This document shows positions 22,898 to 31,874 of a DNA stretch of 64,000 nt, one piece after another. Each line of letters starts with the position of its first letter. The stretch's first letter is position 1. Origin of the DNA: Bacillota bacterium (GTDB lineage: Bacteria > Bacillota > Desulfotomaculia > Desulfotomaculales > Desulfallaceae). The stretch is taken from NCBI GenBank assembly GCA_023439185.1, contig JAEXOR010000023.1, forward strand, positions 30,677-94,676, in the 5' to 3' direction. Below the pieces are notes generated by a model. The model worked only from the letters and a program-made list of their open reading frames with translations. It was not told where the DNA came from and made no database searches. Made by a program: the position numbers and the translations under genes.

Positions 22898-24070
22898 TTG
22901 CTGCGCTACCTGACGGCCGGTGAATCCCACGGCCCTTCACTTACCGCCGTGCTGGACGGCGTTCCCGCCGGGCTGCCCCTGACGGCGGAATACATAGACC
23001 GGCAGCTGGCCCGCCGCCAGGGAGGCTACGGACGGGGCGGCCGGATGAAAATAGAACAGGACCGGGCGCACATCACTTCCGGAGTGCGGGGCGGTCTCAC
23101 CATGGGCAACCCGATAACCCTGACGGTGGAAAACAAGGACTGGGCCAACTGGAACCGGATTATGGACCCGGGCACGGGCGCCGCCGTAGACGAGCGGGTG
23201 GTCACCAGGCCCAGGCCCGGCCATGCCGATCTGACCGGCGCTTTTAAATACCGTCACCGGGACATGCGCAACGTGCTGGAACGCTCCAGCGCCCGGGAAA
23301 CCGCGGCGCGAGTGGCGGCAGGCACGGTTGGCCGCCGTCTGCTTGAAGAGTTGGACGTATCGATTACCGGTTACGTGGTGCAAATCGGCCCGGTTAAAGC
23401 CGGTCCTTTCACTGTGGCGGAGCAAACAAATTATGAAGAACTGGCCCGGGCCGCAGAACTATCGGAGGTTTACTGCCCGGACCCGGTCGCCACGGAAGCA
23501 ATGAAAGCTGAAATAGACCAGGCCCGGGCGGAGGGCGACTCACTGGGCGGAGTATTTGAAATCGCGGTTCGGGGCTTGCCCCCGGGACTGGGCAGCTACG
23601 TCCAGCGGGACCGCACCCTGGATGGGCGTTTGGCCGGGGCGCTGATGAGCATCCAGGCCATCAAAGGCGTAGAAGTGGGCGCCGGGTTTGCCGCGGCGTC
23701 CACCCGGGGCTCGGCGCTGCACGATGAAATTTTTTATGATCCAAATCAAGGATTCCACAGGGGAACAAACAACGCCGGCGGCATCGAGGGCGGTATGTCC
23801 AACGGGGAAGCCCTGGTGCTGCGGGCAGCCATGAAACCCATCCCCACCCTCTACAAACCCCTGCGCAGCGTTGATCTGCACAGCAAAGAGCAGTTCGAAG
23901 CCTCGGTGGAACGCTCCGACGTCTGCGCGGTTCCCGCCGCCTGTGTGGTGGGCGAGGCGGTAACGGCCTGGATGCTGGCGGAAGTGCTGCTGGAGAAGCT
24001 GGGCGGCGATAATATGGACGAAATTCGTGTCCGGCTGGACCAATACCGCGAGTCCGTGAGAGGTTTTTGA
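22898..24070 (+). CDS. aroC: Chorismate synthase
   Basis: The enzyme makes chorismate from EPSP using reduced FMN. The 390-residue protein has signature 1, GESHGPSLTAVLDGVPAGL near the N-terminus, then QLARRQGGYGRGGRMKIE, RPGHADLTGAFKYRHRDMRN, ERSSARETAARVAAG, and the C-terminal signature NNAGGIEGGMSNGE. It starts at TTG 22898 with a perfect AAGGAGGAG ribosome site. The stop TGA shares a base with the aroK ATG, which implies translational coupling. Confidence 0.97.
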   Translation: MLRYLTAGESHGPSLTAVLDGVPAGLPLTAEYIDRQLARRQGGYGRGGRMKIEQDRAHITSGVRGGLTMGNPITLTVENKDWANWNRIMDPGTGAAVDERVVTRPRPGHADLTGAFKYRHRDMRNVLERSSARETAARVAAGTVGRRLLEELDVSITGYVVQIGPVKAGPFTVAEQTNYEELARAAELSEVYCPDPVATEAMKAEIDQARAEGDSLGGVFEIAVRGLPPGLGSYVQRDRTLDGRLAGALMSIQAIKGVEVGAGFAAASTRGSALHDEIFYDPNQGFHRGTNNAGGIEGGMSNGEALVLRAAMKPIPTLYKPLRSVDLHSKEQFEASVERSDVCAVPAACVVGEAVTAWMLAEVLLEKLGGDNMDEIRVRLDQYRESVRGF

Positions 24071-24588
24071 TGAAAAAGAATATCGTACTGGTGGGATTCA
24101 TGGGCACGGGTAAGTCGACGCTGGGGCGCGCCCTGGCCCGAAGACTGAGTTACCGGTTTATCGACACCGATCTGGCCATTGAGAAAATCACCGGTCTGAC
24201 GGTACAGATGATCTTTCGCCGCCACGGGATAATCAGGTTCCGGTCCGAGGAAACCCTACTGGCCAAAAGGTTGCTGGGCAAATCAGGCCTGGTGATCTCA
24301 ACCGGGGGCGGAATGCTGCTGAACAAAGAAAACGTCGACCTGTTGAGCCAAAACGGCGTGCTCATCGGGCTGCGGACCGATCCCGAGATCATCGTCAAAC
24401 GGGTGCAGCGCAAGAAGCACCGCCCGCTGCTTAAAAAAACCAACGTAAGAGAAACCGTACATAAATTGCTGCGGGAACGGGAAGGCATCTACGACGTGGC
24501 GGAATTCACCGTTGATACCGGCCTGCTCTCCTTCGAAGCGTCACTGAATGAAATAATCAATTACCTTAAGGGAAAGGGCTACCTGTGA
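24070..24588 (+). CDS. aroK: Shikimate kinase
   Basis: This 172-residue P-loop kinase phosphorylates shikimate at O3. It shows Walker A GFMGTGKSTLGRALA at residues 8-22, FIDTDLAIEK with the substrate Asp, a shikimate-binding FRSEE, STGGGM, and a lid segment containing RPLL. The FRSEE block in place of the usual FRxxE is normal. The start ATG 24070 overlaps the aroC stop, and the stop TGA overlaps the aroB start, so the three genes form a tight translationally coupled set. Confidence 0.95.
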   Translation: MKKNIVLVGFMGTGKSTLGRALARRLSYRFIDTDLAIEKITGLTVQMIFRRHGIIRFRSEETLLAKRLLGKSGLVISTGGGMLLNKENVDLLSQNGVLIGLRTDPEIIVKRVQRKKHRPLLKKTNVRETVHKLLREREGIYDVAEFTVDTGLLSFEASLNEIINYLKGKGYL

Positions 24589-25673
24589 TGAAAGAAGTAC
24601 AGATAAGACTGGGCCGGCGCAGTTACCCCATCTATATCGGCAGCGGTATTCTGGACCGGGCCGGGGAACTGATCGCCCGGCTGCCGGTGGAGAAAAAAGT
24701 GCTGCTGGTGACCAACCCGGTGGTGGGAAAACTGTACGGGGAAAAAACGGCCGGCAGCCTGTCCAGGGCGGGCTTTACGGTTTACCGGGCCGAAATACCC
24801 GACGGCGAACAATATAAAACACTGCCCAGCGCTGCGCAGCTCTATGACCGGGCCTTTGAAGCCGGTCTGGACCGCGGCTGCCCGCTGGTGGCGCTGGGCG
24901 GGGGCGTAACCGGCGACCTGGCCGGGTTTGTGGCCGCTACCTACATGCGTGGCGTACCCTTCATCCAGATCCCCACCACACTGCTGGCCCAGGTGGACAG
25001 CAGCGTGGGCGGCAAGGTGGCGGTGAACCATCCCCGGGGCAAGAACATTATCGGCGCCTTTTACCAGCCCGGATTGGTGCTGGCGGACACCGAAACCCTG
25101 TTGACGCTGGACCCGCGGGAAGTCCGTTCCGGTCTGGCCGAGGTGATCAAATACGGTATTATCATGGACGCCGGCTTCTTCGCCTGGCTGGAGGCAAACA
25201 TCGCACAGGTGTTGCGACTGGAGCCCGGGGCGATGGGCCATATTATCGAACGCTCCTGCGTCAACAAGACCCGGGTTGTGGAAGAGGACGAGACCGAACA
25301 GGGAACCAGGGCTATTTTGAACCTGGGCCATACGGTGGGACACGCCATCGAGTCCCTGGCCGGATACGGGCGGTATACCCATGGTGAGGCCGTGGCGTCC
25401 GGTACTGCCATAGCAGTGCGGATGGCGGTTAGTATGGGGCTCCTGACCGCAGCGGAAGAGGAAAGGATTATCCGCCTGCTGGCCAGGGCCGGGCTGCCCG
25501 TCACCGTGCCTGCGGATCTGGCCGCCAGAGACATTATTGCCGCGATTTACGGAGACAAGAAAACCAGGGGCGGGGAAATAACCTTTATTCTCCCCACGGG
25601 AACAGGTCAGGCGACCATTAACCGCCACACCCCGGAAGACTCCATCGCCAGGGCTATCGAAGCCTCGCGGTAA
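24588..25673 (+). CDS. aroB: 3-dehydroquinate synthase
   Basis: This NAD- and metal-dependent enzyme converts DAHP to dehydroquinate. The 361-residue product contains DGEQYKTL, VALGGGVTGDLAGFVAATYMRG (cofactor loop), IPTTLLAQVDSSVGGKVAVN, GLAEVIKYG, NLGHTVGHAIE with metal-binding His, and HGEAVASG. Start is ATG 24588 (or GTG 24585, one codon earlier), overlapping the aroK stop. It is the last shikimate gene before the pilus operon, which begins only 13 bases later, so read-through between the two is possible. Confidence 0.96.
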   Translation: MKEVQIRLGRRSYPIYIGSGILDRAGELIARLPVEKKVLLVTNPVVGKLYGEKTAGSLSRAGFTVYRAEIPDGEQYKTLPSAAQLYDRAFEAGLDRGCPLVALGGGVTGDLAGFVAATYMRGVPFIQIPTTLLAQVDSSVGGKVAVNHPRGKNIIGAFYQPGLVLADTETLLTLDPREVRSGLAEVIKYGIIMDAGFFAWLEANIAQVLRLEPGAMGHIIERSCVNKTRVVEEDETEQGTRAILNLGHTVGHAIESLAGYGRYTHGEAVASGTAIAVRMAVSMGLLTAAEEERIIRLLARAGLPVTVPADLAARDIIAAIYGDKKTRGGEITFILPTGTGQATINRHTPEDSIARAIEASR

Positions 25674-25686
25674 CCAACGGAGATGA

Positions 25687-27381
25687 ATGTGCATGTCCGT
25701 TATCAGTCTGAATAAACTGCTGGGTGAAAAGCTGATCGAACAGGGCATCATCACCAGGGAACAATTATGGGCAGCCATCAGAGTGCAGTCCAGGACCGGT
25801 GATCTGCTCGGCCAAGTGCTGGTTGAACTTGGCTATATCACTGAAGAAATTTTGTCCTCCGTCCTTGATCCGCCACGTTATTCCATTGCCGACCGCGACC
25901 CGGAAGCATTGCATCTGGTGCCCGAACACTTCATCAGGACTTTTAAAGTAATTCCCCTGCGCCAAGAAGAAAAAACCCTGTTTGTAGCTATGGCCAGCCC
26001 GTTTAACGTAGTGGCGCTGGATGATTTACGTTTGCTTACCGGCCTGAATATCGAGCCGGTACCGGCGGAAAAAAACGAAATTGAAGCATTGATCCAAGAA
26101 CAATACAGATTTCCGGAAAACGAAAAGTTCATTGCCAGCAGCAATGAAAACAGTTTTGATATCAACGCGGAAGAATCGATGCACCTGGAAGACGACAGCC
26201 CGGCCAATGAAGCTCCGGTTATCCGCCTGGTTAACTCGCTCTTCATCCAGGCCATAGAAGAGAACGCCAGTGACATTCATATTGAACCTTATGCCGGCGG
26301 TGTGCGCATTCGCTTCCGAATCGACGGTTTCCTCAGGGGAATTATGCATTTGCCGCTTCATATCAAAGCCGCGGTGATATCCCGGATTAAAATAATCTCC
26401 GGTATGGATATCGCGGAAAAAAGAATGCCCCAGGACGGACGGATCGATTTAAGGTTCAGCCGCAGGAATATCGACCTGCGAGTTTCCACTTTGCCGACGA
26501 TATACGGTGAAAAGGTGGTTATCAGGATCCTTGATAAAACCCGGTTATCCAATTTCAGTCTGGACCAAATCGGATTTCTGGAGCCGAACCTGAATAAGTT
26601 TAAGCAGGCATTGCGCAGCAATTACGGGCTGATCCTGCTGACCGGACCCACCGGAAGCGGTAAAACAACCACCCTGTACGCAGCCCTTGATTATTTAAAC
26701 GATATTGAAAAGAATATCATCACCGTTGAAGAACCGGTTGAATATATGATTGAGGGTATCAGCCAGACCCAGGTAAACGTTAAAGCCGGTCTTACCTTCG
26801 CAACGGGGCTGCGGGCTATGCTGCGCCAGGACCCGGACATCATCATGGTGGGGGAAATCCGGGATCGGGAGACTGCTGAAATTGCCGTACGGGCGGCAAT
26901 TACCGGGCATCTGGTACTTTCCACCCTGCATACCAACGATGCCCCCGGAGCAATTACCAGACTGGTGGACATGGGGGTCGAATCTTTTTTATTGGCCTCA
27001 TCACTGCTTTGTATAGTGGGCCAGCGCCTGGTGCGCCAAATTTGCCCGTATTGCCGGGAAGCCTTTCCATTGGAACCCGGTGCGCCTGAACGAAGTTTCA
27101 TTGATGCCGGTCCCCACGAAAAAATTGAGCTGCTGCGGGGCAAAGGCTGTATTAAGTGCAGCCAGGCCGGGTATCGTGGCAGAATGCCCATTCAGGAGAT
27201 ATTGGTTATGACTCCGGAAATGCGCAGCTTGATCACCGGTAACGTACCTACAGGTGTTTTGCGGCAAAAGGCGCTGGAGGACGGGATGATCACCATGAAG
27301 CATGACGGGATAGCCAAAGCCGGGAAAGGGCTGACTACCGTCAGGGAAGTAATGCGCGTCGCTTATTCCATGGACGAATAA
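25687..27381 (+). CDS. pilB: Type IV pilus / type II secretion assembly ATPase PilB (GspE)
   Basis: This hexameric ATPase drives pilin polymerisation at the cytoplasmic face. The 564-residue protein has a GspE N-terminal domain (LGEKLIEQGIITREQLW; residues about 8-150), NLxIEPY-type ASDIHIEPYAGGVRIRFRID, Walker A GPTGSGKTTTLYAAL (about 320), the Asp box, Walker B RQDPDIIMVGEIRD and the His box TGHLVLSTLHTNDA. The tetracysteine zinc motif (CPYC and CIKC) is complete. Start ATG 25687 follows CGGAGATGA; ATG 25693 is possible. It heads a run of ten assembly genes, although a separate promoter precedes pilC. Confidence 0.94.
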   Translation: MCMSVISLNKLLGEKLIEQGIITREQLWAAIRVQSRTGDLLGQVLVELGYITEEILSSVLDPPRYSIADRDPEALHLVPEHFIRTFKVIPLRQEEKTLFVAMASPFNVVALDDLRLLTGLNIEPVPAEKNEIEALIQEQYRFPENEKFIASSNENSFDINAEESMHLEDDSPANEAPVIRLVNSLFIQAIEENASDIHIEPYAGGVRIRFRIDGFLRGIMHLPLHIKAAVISRIKIISGMDIAEKRMPQDGRIDLRFSRRNIDLRVSTLPTIYGEKVVIRILDKTRLSNFSLDQIGFLEPNLNKFKQALRSNYGLILLTGPTGSGKTTTLYAALDYLNDIEKNIITVEEPVEYMIEGISQTQVNVKAGLTFATGLRAMLRQDPDIIMVGEIRDRETAEIAVRAAITGHLVLSTLHTNDAPGAITRLVDMGVESFLLASSLLCIVGQRLVRQICPYCREAFPLEPGAPERSFIDAGPHEKIELLRGKGCIKCSQAGYRGRMPIQEILVMTPEMRSLITGNVPTGVLRQKALEDGMITMKHDGIAKAGKGLTTVREVMRVAYSMDE

Positions 27382-27430
27382 AACATATGATTAGCCATTT
27401 TTTAATTTTTTGCTGAAATTTGCAAAAATA

Positions 27431-27459
27431 TTGACATATTTCATTAATCCTAATATAAT
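27431..27459 (+). promoter_or_regulatory. Strong sigma-A promoter upstream of pilC
   Basis: Consensus TTGACA (27431-27436) and consensus TATAAT (27454-27459) are exactly 17 bases apart in AT-rich DNA. It would give a leader of about 135 bases before pilC. Confidence 0.8.
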
Positions 27460-27465
27460 TTGCCA

Positions 27466-27595
27466 TACAAAGAGAAACTGACAGTTTAACAACTCCGTTA
27501 TTTCGAGTTTATACATAACAACATGATGCAGGCTTAAAGGGCAAACCCATCGAAAGGCGGTTAGGCTCTTTATTTTTTTGTCTTTGGAAAGGCGG
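27466..27595 (+). promoter_or_regulatory. Structured 5' leader of pilC, possible degenerate riboswitch
   Basis: Between the promoter and pilC lie a hairpin AACTC...GAGTT (27490-27508) and the block GGGCAAACCCATCGAAAGG (27539-27557). A T-rich tract follows at about 27569-27580. GGCAAACC followed by GAAA recalls the first half of the cyclic-di-GMP-I (GEMM) aptamer, but the second half (GACGCAAAGCC) is not present and the stem around GAAA pairs poorly. An unidentified regulatory RNA is equally possible. Confidence 0.25.
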
Positions 27596-27601
27596 GTGAT
27601 T

Positions 27602-28816
27602 ATGGCCCAAGATTTCTTTTACCGGGCCAGAAACAAACGAGGCAGAGTTGTCCGGGGCCGCATCTCGGCCGCCAACACCGTTGCCGCAACAGCCATGCTC
27701 CGGAACAGAAGCCTGTTTGTGGTGGAGATAAAACCCGCCCGTCAGCCTATTTGGGAAAAAAAATTCCACCTTTGGGAGCGTAAAGTAAGCACCCTGGATC
27801 TGGCGATTTTTTGCCGCCAGTTTGCCACGATGTACAGTTGCGGAGTGCCCATTATCCAGTGTTTGAATATAAGCGCTCAACAAACGGAAAACACAAAACT
27901 TGCCGAAGCCATTAATGGCATGACTGATATGCTGGGCAGGGGCCGGTCGCTGGCGGATGCGGCCCGTTGTTATCCCCGGATATTCACCCCCGTCTTTGTC
28001 AGTATGATTGAAGCCGGTGAAAGCAGCGGCGCACTGGAAAGCGTTACGGAAAGGCTGGCCCTTCACTTTGAAAGGGAACACACTTTGCGGGAAAAAGTTA
28101 AAACCGCGCTGATTTATCCGTCAATGGTGGTAGCTACGGCTATCGCAGCCCTGGTGGTTTTGATTGTTTTTGTTTTACCCTCCTTTGTGAATATCCTTGC
28201 GGAATACGAGGCGGATTTGCCGGTAACGACAAAAATAGTTATTTCCGGCAGTAATCTGATCCTTGATTACTGGTACGTTATGGCCCTGGTTATCGTAGCT
28301 GCCGGTTTAATAATCAAGCAGATGCTCTCCACCAGGCAAGGACGGACTATGTTTGACGGCATAATGCTACGGCTGCCGTTATGCGGCGTTTTGCTTAAAA
28401 GCATGGTTTTATCACGGTTCACCCGGATGCTGGGCACCCTGCTGGCCGGAGGTGTGCCGCTGCTGCAGGCCTTTGACGTGGTCGGCAAAGTGGTGGGAGT
28501 AACGCAGGTGGAACAAGCCGTCACAGAGGCTGCGAAATGCGTCAGAGAAGGGCAAAGCATTGCCGGTCCGCTTCAGAGAAGCAGGGTTTTTCCGCCTATG
28601 GTTACCCGGATGATGGCTGTGGGGGAGGAAACGGGTAAACTTGATCTGATGCTGGAAAAGCTGGCTGATTTTTATGACCGGGAAGTCGACGATGCCGCGT
28701 CCAGACTTTCGGCCATGATTGAACCTTTGCTGATTATCGGTCTGGGCATTGTGGCGGGTTTTATTATCCTGTCTGTACTGATGCCCATGTTCAGCATCAT
28801 TGGTTCGGTTGACTGA
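27602..28816 (+). CDS. pilC: Type IV pilus inner membrane platform protein PilC (GspF)
   Basis: This polytopic protein recruits the PilB ATPase and supports pilin extraction. The 404-residue product has an N-terminal segment (FFYRARNKRGRVVRGRI) followed by two T2SSF domains, at about 70-195 and 270-395. Both show the family pattern: FCRQFATMYSCGVPIIQCL and SRFTRMLGTLLAGGVPLLQA. Three membrane helices include MVVATAIAALVVLIVFVLP and the C-terminal IIGLGIVAGFIILSVLMP. I chose ATG 27602 because GGAAAGGCGGGTGA lies just upstream; the frame extends to 27578 without a ribosome site. Confidence 0.93.
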   Translation: MAQDFFYRARNKRGRVVRGRISAANTVAATAMLRNRSLFVVEIKPARQPIWEKKFHLWERKVSTLDLAIFCRQFATMYSCGVPIIQCLNISAQQTENTKLAEAINGMTDMLGRGRSLADAARCYPRIFTPVFVSMIEAGESSGALESVTERLALHFEREHTLREKVKTALIYPSMVVATAIAALVVLIVFVLPSFVNILAEYEADLPVTTKIVISGSNLILDYWYVMALVIVAAGLIIKQMLSTRQGRTMFDGIMLRLPLCGVLLKSMVLSRFTRMLGTLLAGGVPLLQAFDVVGKVVGVTQVEQAVTEAAKCVREGQSIAGPLQRSRVFPPMVTRMMAVGEETGKLDLMLEKLADFYDREVDDAASRLSAMIEPLLIIGLGIVAGFIILSVLMPMFSIIGSVD

Positions 28817-28842
28817 CTGATCATATAAAAGGTTGTGGCAAA

Positions 28843-29283
28843 ATGAAAATAACCAACGTGTTTACAGATAACCGGGGCTTTACTTTAATTGAACTGGTGG
28901 TTGTGGTTGTAATCGTCGGGGTACTGGCCGCGGTTACCGTCCCACAGTTCGTCAAACAAACTGAAAACGCCAGGATCAAAGCGGCCATAGCCGATCTAAC
29001 GTCGATTAAAACGGTTATCGATTTACATATTTCCGAAACCGGCGCGCCACCTATAAAAGATGGCAACGCGGATGCAGCCGGTTCCATTGCAAAGGTCCTA
29101 AAAGACGCCGGGATCGATTGGGCTAATTTAACAGATCCATGGGGCAGACCGTACAATTATAACGTAGAAAACGGGGCAGATTACAAAATCAGCAGCACCG
29201 GACCGGATGTCGCGGACAGTTCAGATGACATCACCGCCAGTAAATCCAGCCCCCCCAAAAGCGGCCGGCATGTTTCGGATTAG
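28843..29283 (+). CDS. Type IV prepilin / major pseudopilin (GspG-like)
   Basis: This 146-residue protein has a class III prepilin leader: 12 residues ending in Gly, then FTLIELVVVVVIVGVLAAVT, with Glu at mature position 5. The mature part has a GspG-like end, DPWGRPYNYN, which in type II secretion pseudopilins is part of the calcium-binding loop region. It is therefore the likely major subunit of the fibre. It is exported, cleaved and N-methylated by a prepilin peptidase that is not encoded in this window. The next prepilin gene overlaps its 3' end by 14 bases. Confidence 0.9.
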   Translation: MKITNVFTDNRGFTLIELVVVVVIVGVLAAVTVPQFVKQTENARIKAAIADLTSIKTVIDLHISETGAPPIKDGNADAAGSIAKVLKDAGIDWANLTDPWGRPYNYNVENGADYKISSTGPDVADSSDDITASKSSPPKSGRHVSD

Positions 29284-29749
29284 GTTTTTTCCCGGCCAGG
29301 GTTTTACCCTCATAGAACTCACCGTCGTGATGCTGATTATCGCCCTGCTGGCGGCAGTGACCATCCCCAGCCTCGGCAGGACTTGGAGCAACCACAACCT
29401 GCATCTGGCAGCCCTGCAACTGCAACAGGAAATTAGAACCATGGGTCAGGCATCTTTAATAAAGGAAGAGTCCAGCTACAAGATCAGTTTTTCTATTTTT
29501 GGAAATTATTATATTATTTACGGTCCGGAGGGAACAAAAAAGATTTCCCTTCCGGCATGGGTAGAACTGGTAAACACAAATTATGAAAACGACATCATGT
29601 ATTTTTCAGCCCGGGGGATGCCTGCCAAAGGCGGACACATTTCTTTACGCAACAGTTTAACCAGGGATTATAAATACGTAATTGTGGCGGCAATTACCGG
29701 ACGCACACGGATAAGCGATACACCTCCCGGTAATAACGACGACAAATAA
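29270..29749 (+). CDS. Prepilin-type protein, GspH/FimT-like
   Basis: This 159-residue minor pilin has a prepilin cleavage motif GQG|FTLIELTVVMLIIALLAA following a short basic leader. The body carries a GspH-type pattern with LAALQLQQEIRTMGQASLI just after the helix. The ATG at 29270 lies within the end of the upstream gene and gives an 11-residue leader; longer forms of the frame are not supported by a ribosome site. Minor pilins of this kind are thought to prime fibre assembly at the tip. Confidence 0.85.
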   Translation: MFRIRFFPGQGFTLIELTVVMLIIALLAAVTIPSLGRTWSNHNLHLAALQLQQEIRTMGQASLIKEESSYKISFSIFGNYYIIYGPEGTKKISLPAWVELVNTNYENDIMYFSARGMPAKGGHISLRNSLTRDYKYVIVAAITGRTRISDTPPGNNDDK

Positions 29750-29770
29750 ACCACCCGCGGAGGAAACCAA

Positions 29771-30154
29771 TTGATTTTTAACCGGCGGGGCATGACCCTG
29801 ATTGAAGTAATCGTGGCGCTTTTAATCCTGCTTTTGTGTGCGGCGCCCATCTCCAGCGGCATGCTGGTCTGCAAAAACCAGGTGGAAAGCGCCGAAAAAA
29901 AGCTGGCCGCCCTGCAACTGGCCCAGGGTAAACTGGAAGAACTAATGAGCCGTGACTTCCCGGACATTGAGGACATTCAGCCCGGCACGGCCTTCCCGGA
30001 GCCGCACGCGGAATACAGTTACAGTGTGGAAGTCGCCGGCGACGCCGACTACCCGGCGGTTTTAAAAATCATCACTGTGACTGTATCCTATAGTAAATCT
30101 GAGTCCGCCGGCATAAACAGCGTAATTATCACCGGGGCCAGGGCCCGGAGGTGA
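29771..30154 (+). CDS. Prepilin-type protein, GspI/PilV-like
   Basis: This 127-residue protein has a very short leader, MIFNRRG, followed by MTLIEVIVALLILLLCAAP, with Met at +1 and Glu at +5 as in PilV/GspI proteins. ALQLAQGKLEELMSRDFP follows the helix and is typical of GspI. The start TTG 29771 has GGAGG 6-8 bases upstream. Its end overlaps the ribosome binding site of the next prepilin gene (GGAGGTGA at 30147-30154). Confidence 0.85.
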   Translation: MIFNRRGMTLIEVIVALLILLLCAAPISSGMLVCKNQVESAEKKLAALQLAQGKLEELMSRDFPDIEDIQPGTAFPEPHAEYSYSVEVAGDADYPAVLKIITVTVSYSKSESAGINSVIITGARARR

Positions 30155-30161
30155 CCCGAAC

Positions 30162-30674
30162 CTGCGTACCACCGGCAGCGGCAAAACGCCAAACAGCGGT
30201 TTCACCCTGTTGGAGACAATGGTGGCACTGTTGTTACTGTCTATCATACTGTCAGCGATTTACGGTTTCTTTTTGTCCGGCCTGATGATTTGGCACCGGG
30301 TCCAGGATAAGGCTGAAGTGGAGGAAAACTTGCGCATCGGCATGAACCGTTTGTCCCGTGAGCTGCGACAGGCGGAAAATATCGTTTCGTTCACTCCGGT
30401 CTCCGGCGGTAAGCTGACTTTCACCAGGTCCAACGGGGATAAAATCGGCTACCACTGCAGCGTCAGCGGAGACGCGGAACGGGCATACCAGTTAATCAGA
30501 TCCGTAAATAACACCGGCAATAACCCTGTGGCCCGTTACGTCTATAAAATATCGGCCGAACCCGAGGACTGCGGACCCGGCTCCAGGCTGCTCACAATTA
30601 CTCTGGCCGGAGAGAAAGGCCAAAGCGGTCAGCTCTTAATCAGCACCACCGTGATGCTGAGAAAAGCGGATTAA
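30162..30674 (+). CDS. Prepilin-type protein, GspJ/PilW-like, apparent CTG start
   Basis: The frame contains PNSG|FTLLETMVALLLLSIILS, a proper prepilin cleavage site and helix. That site lies upstream of the first standard start codon (TTG 30210), which would delete the cleavage site. Upstream in frame, CTG at 30162 is positioned 8 bases after a strong GGAGGTGA, giving MRTTGSGKTPNSG as a 13-residue leader and a protein of 170 residues. The body (MNRLSRELRQAENIVSF and the late beta region) matches GspJ/PilW. No ATG, GTG or TTG fits between. Confidence 0.75.
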   Translation: MRTTGSGKTPNSGFTLLETMVALLLLSIILSAIYGFFLSGLMIWHRVQDKAEVEENLRIGMNRLSRELRQAENIVSFTPVSGGKLTFTRSNGDKIGYHCSVSGDAERAYQLIRSVNNTGNNPVARYVYKISAEPEDCGPGSRLLTITLAGEKGQSGQLLISTTVMLRKAD

Positions 30675-30685
30675 GGAGTTGCGGA

Positions 30686-31849
30686 ATGAGAATTGCCGAC
30701 CGGGACAACAATAGCGGGCAGGCATTTTTGCTTGTGCTTGTGGCTGTTTCCGTGCTATTGGCACTGGCCGGCTCTTTGCTTTTGCTCACCCGCCAGACCA
30801 AAGATAATATCATCGGCGAGCAGCGATTCATCCAGGCCCTTTACGCTGCCGACGCCGGCATTGAAAAGACAACGGCCAAAATAATTACCGAAATGCCGGA
30901 CGGACCGCCGTGGTATACCAACTTATCAGATAATGGTTATTCCGTCATTTTAAACGGCAGCCTGCCCGGCAATGCCCGCTTTAACGTGCAAGCCCAAAAA
31001 GCAGCCCGTTCCAATTGCACTTCTCTTTTGCTGCGATCTGTGGGCGAATGTATGGATGACAGCGGAAAGGCAGCGGCGAAAAAAACAGTAGAAGCTGATG
31101 CCGCTGTTTTTACCACGGCTGATTATTTTCGCGGGCTGGGCATTTTACCGGAAGCCCCCTTGTTATTGGATAACACCGGATATATGACGATAGTTGTGCA
31201 CGGAGATTTATTTCTTAACGGCACCCTCAAAGCTATAGAGTCTTTACAGGTTAACGGCATAGTTTACGCAAGCAGCACCGTTACCGGCAATTATCCGCAT
31301 GAAAAACGCAGCAACTATTCTTATATTCCGCCGTTCCCCAAACTAAATAGCCGTCATTATGAGGAACGAGCCGCATCAGATGAGCATCTCTTTTACGTGG
31401 ATGCGGTTTTTACCAATCTTCCGGGTGAGTCGGCCGTATACGAAGGTTTTTACTTTATAGACGGAGATGTGGACATCTCCGGTGATTATACCGGCTCCGC
31501 TGTTTTTTTCGCCACCGGTGATATTACGATTTCCGGCGATCTCACGCCCCGGACCGGAGCCGAAGATAACCCCGATATAACAACAGGGGATCTGACCCTG
31601 ATTGCGCTGGGCGATATTAAACTTAATAATTGTACTGTTTATGCCAACCTGCTGGCCTGCGGGCTTGAGGTAGGGGGCAATATCGATTTACACGGGACCG
31701 CCTGTGTGAAAAAGATTATTTCTCAGCCGGGAGAGTCAGGTTCCGGCAAGCTTACCATTTACGACGATAATGTGCGGATCCCGTACCATGATGCAATACC
31801 AACTGCAGTGAAAATAGTCAATTGGCGGGAGACGTATCAGGTTTTTTAA
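30686..31849 (+). CDS. PilX-like pilus assembly protein with beta-helix-type C-terminus
   Basis: This 387-residue protein has an N-terminal helix typical of PilX (GQAFLLVLVAVSVLLALAGS) after a short basic leader. FIQALYAADAGIEKTTAKI follows, as in minor pilins that carry large C-terminal domains. Residues about 150-340 read as short repeating beta strands (DGDVDISGDY, GDITISGDL, LIALGDIKL) of the polymer-forming/right-handed-helix style. It could present an adhesive or structural head on the pilus. It lacks an obvious Gly-cleavage motif with Glu5. Start ATG 30686 follows AAGGAG. Confidence 0.75.
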   Translation: MRIADRDNNSGQAFLLVLVAVSVLLALAGSLLLLTRQTKDNIIGEQRFIQALYAADAGIEKTTAKIITEMPDGPPWYTNLSDNGYSVILNGSLPGNARFNVQAQKAARSNCTSLLLRSVGECMDDSGKAAAKKTVEADAAVFTTADYFRGLGILPEAPLLLDNTGYMTIVVHGDLFLNGTLKAIESLQVNGIVYASSTVTGNYPHEKRSNYSYIPPFPKLNSRHYEERAASDEHLFYVDAVFTNLPGESAVYEGFYFIDGDVDISGDYTGSAVFFATGDITISGDLTPRTGAEDNPDITTGDLTLIALGDIKLNNCTVYANLLACGLEVGGNIDLHGTACVKKIISQPGESGSGKLTIYDDNVRIPYHDAIPTAVKIVNWRETYQVF

Positions 31850-31874
31850 ACAGGCCGGCAGGCAGGAGTTCAAT

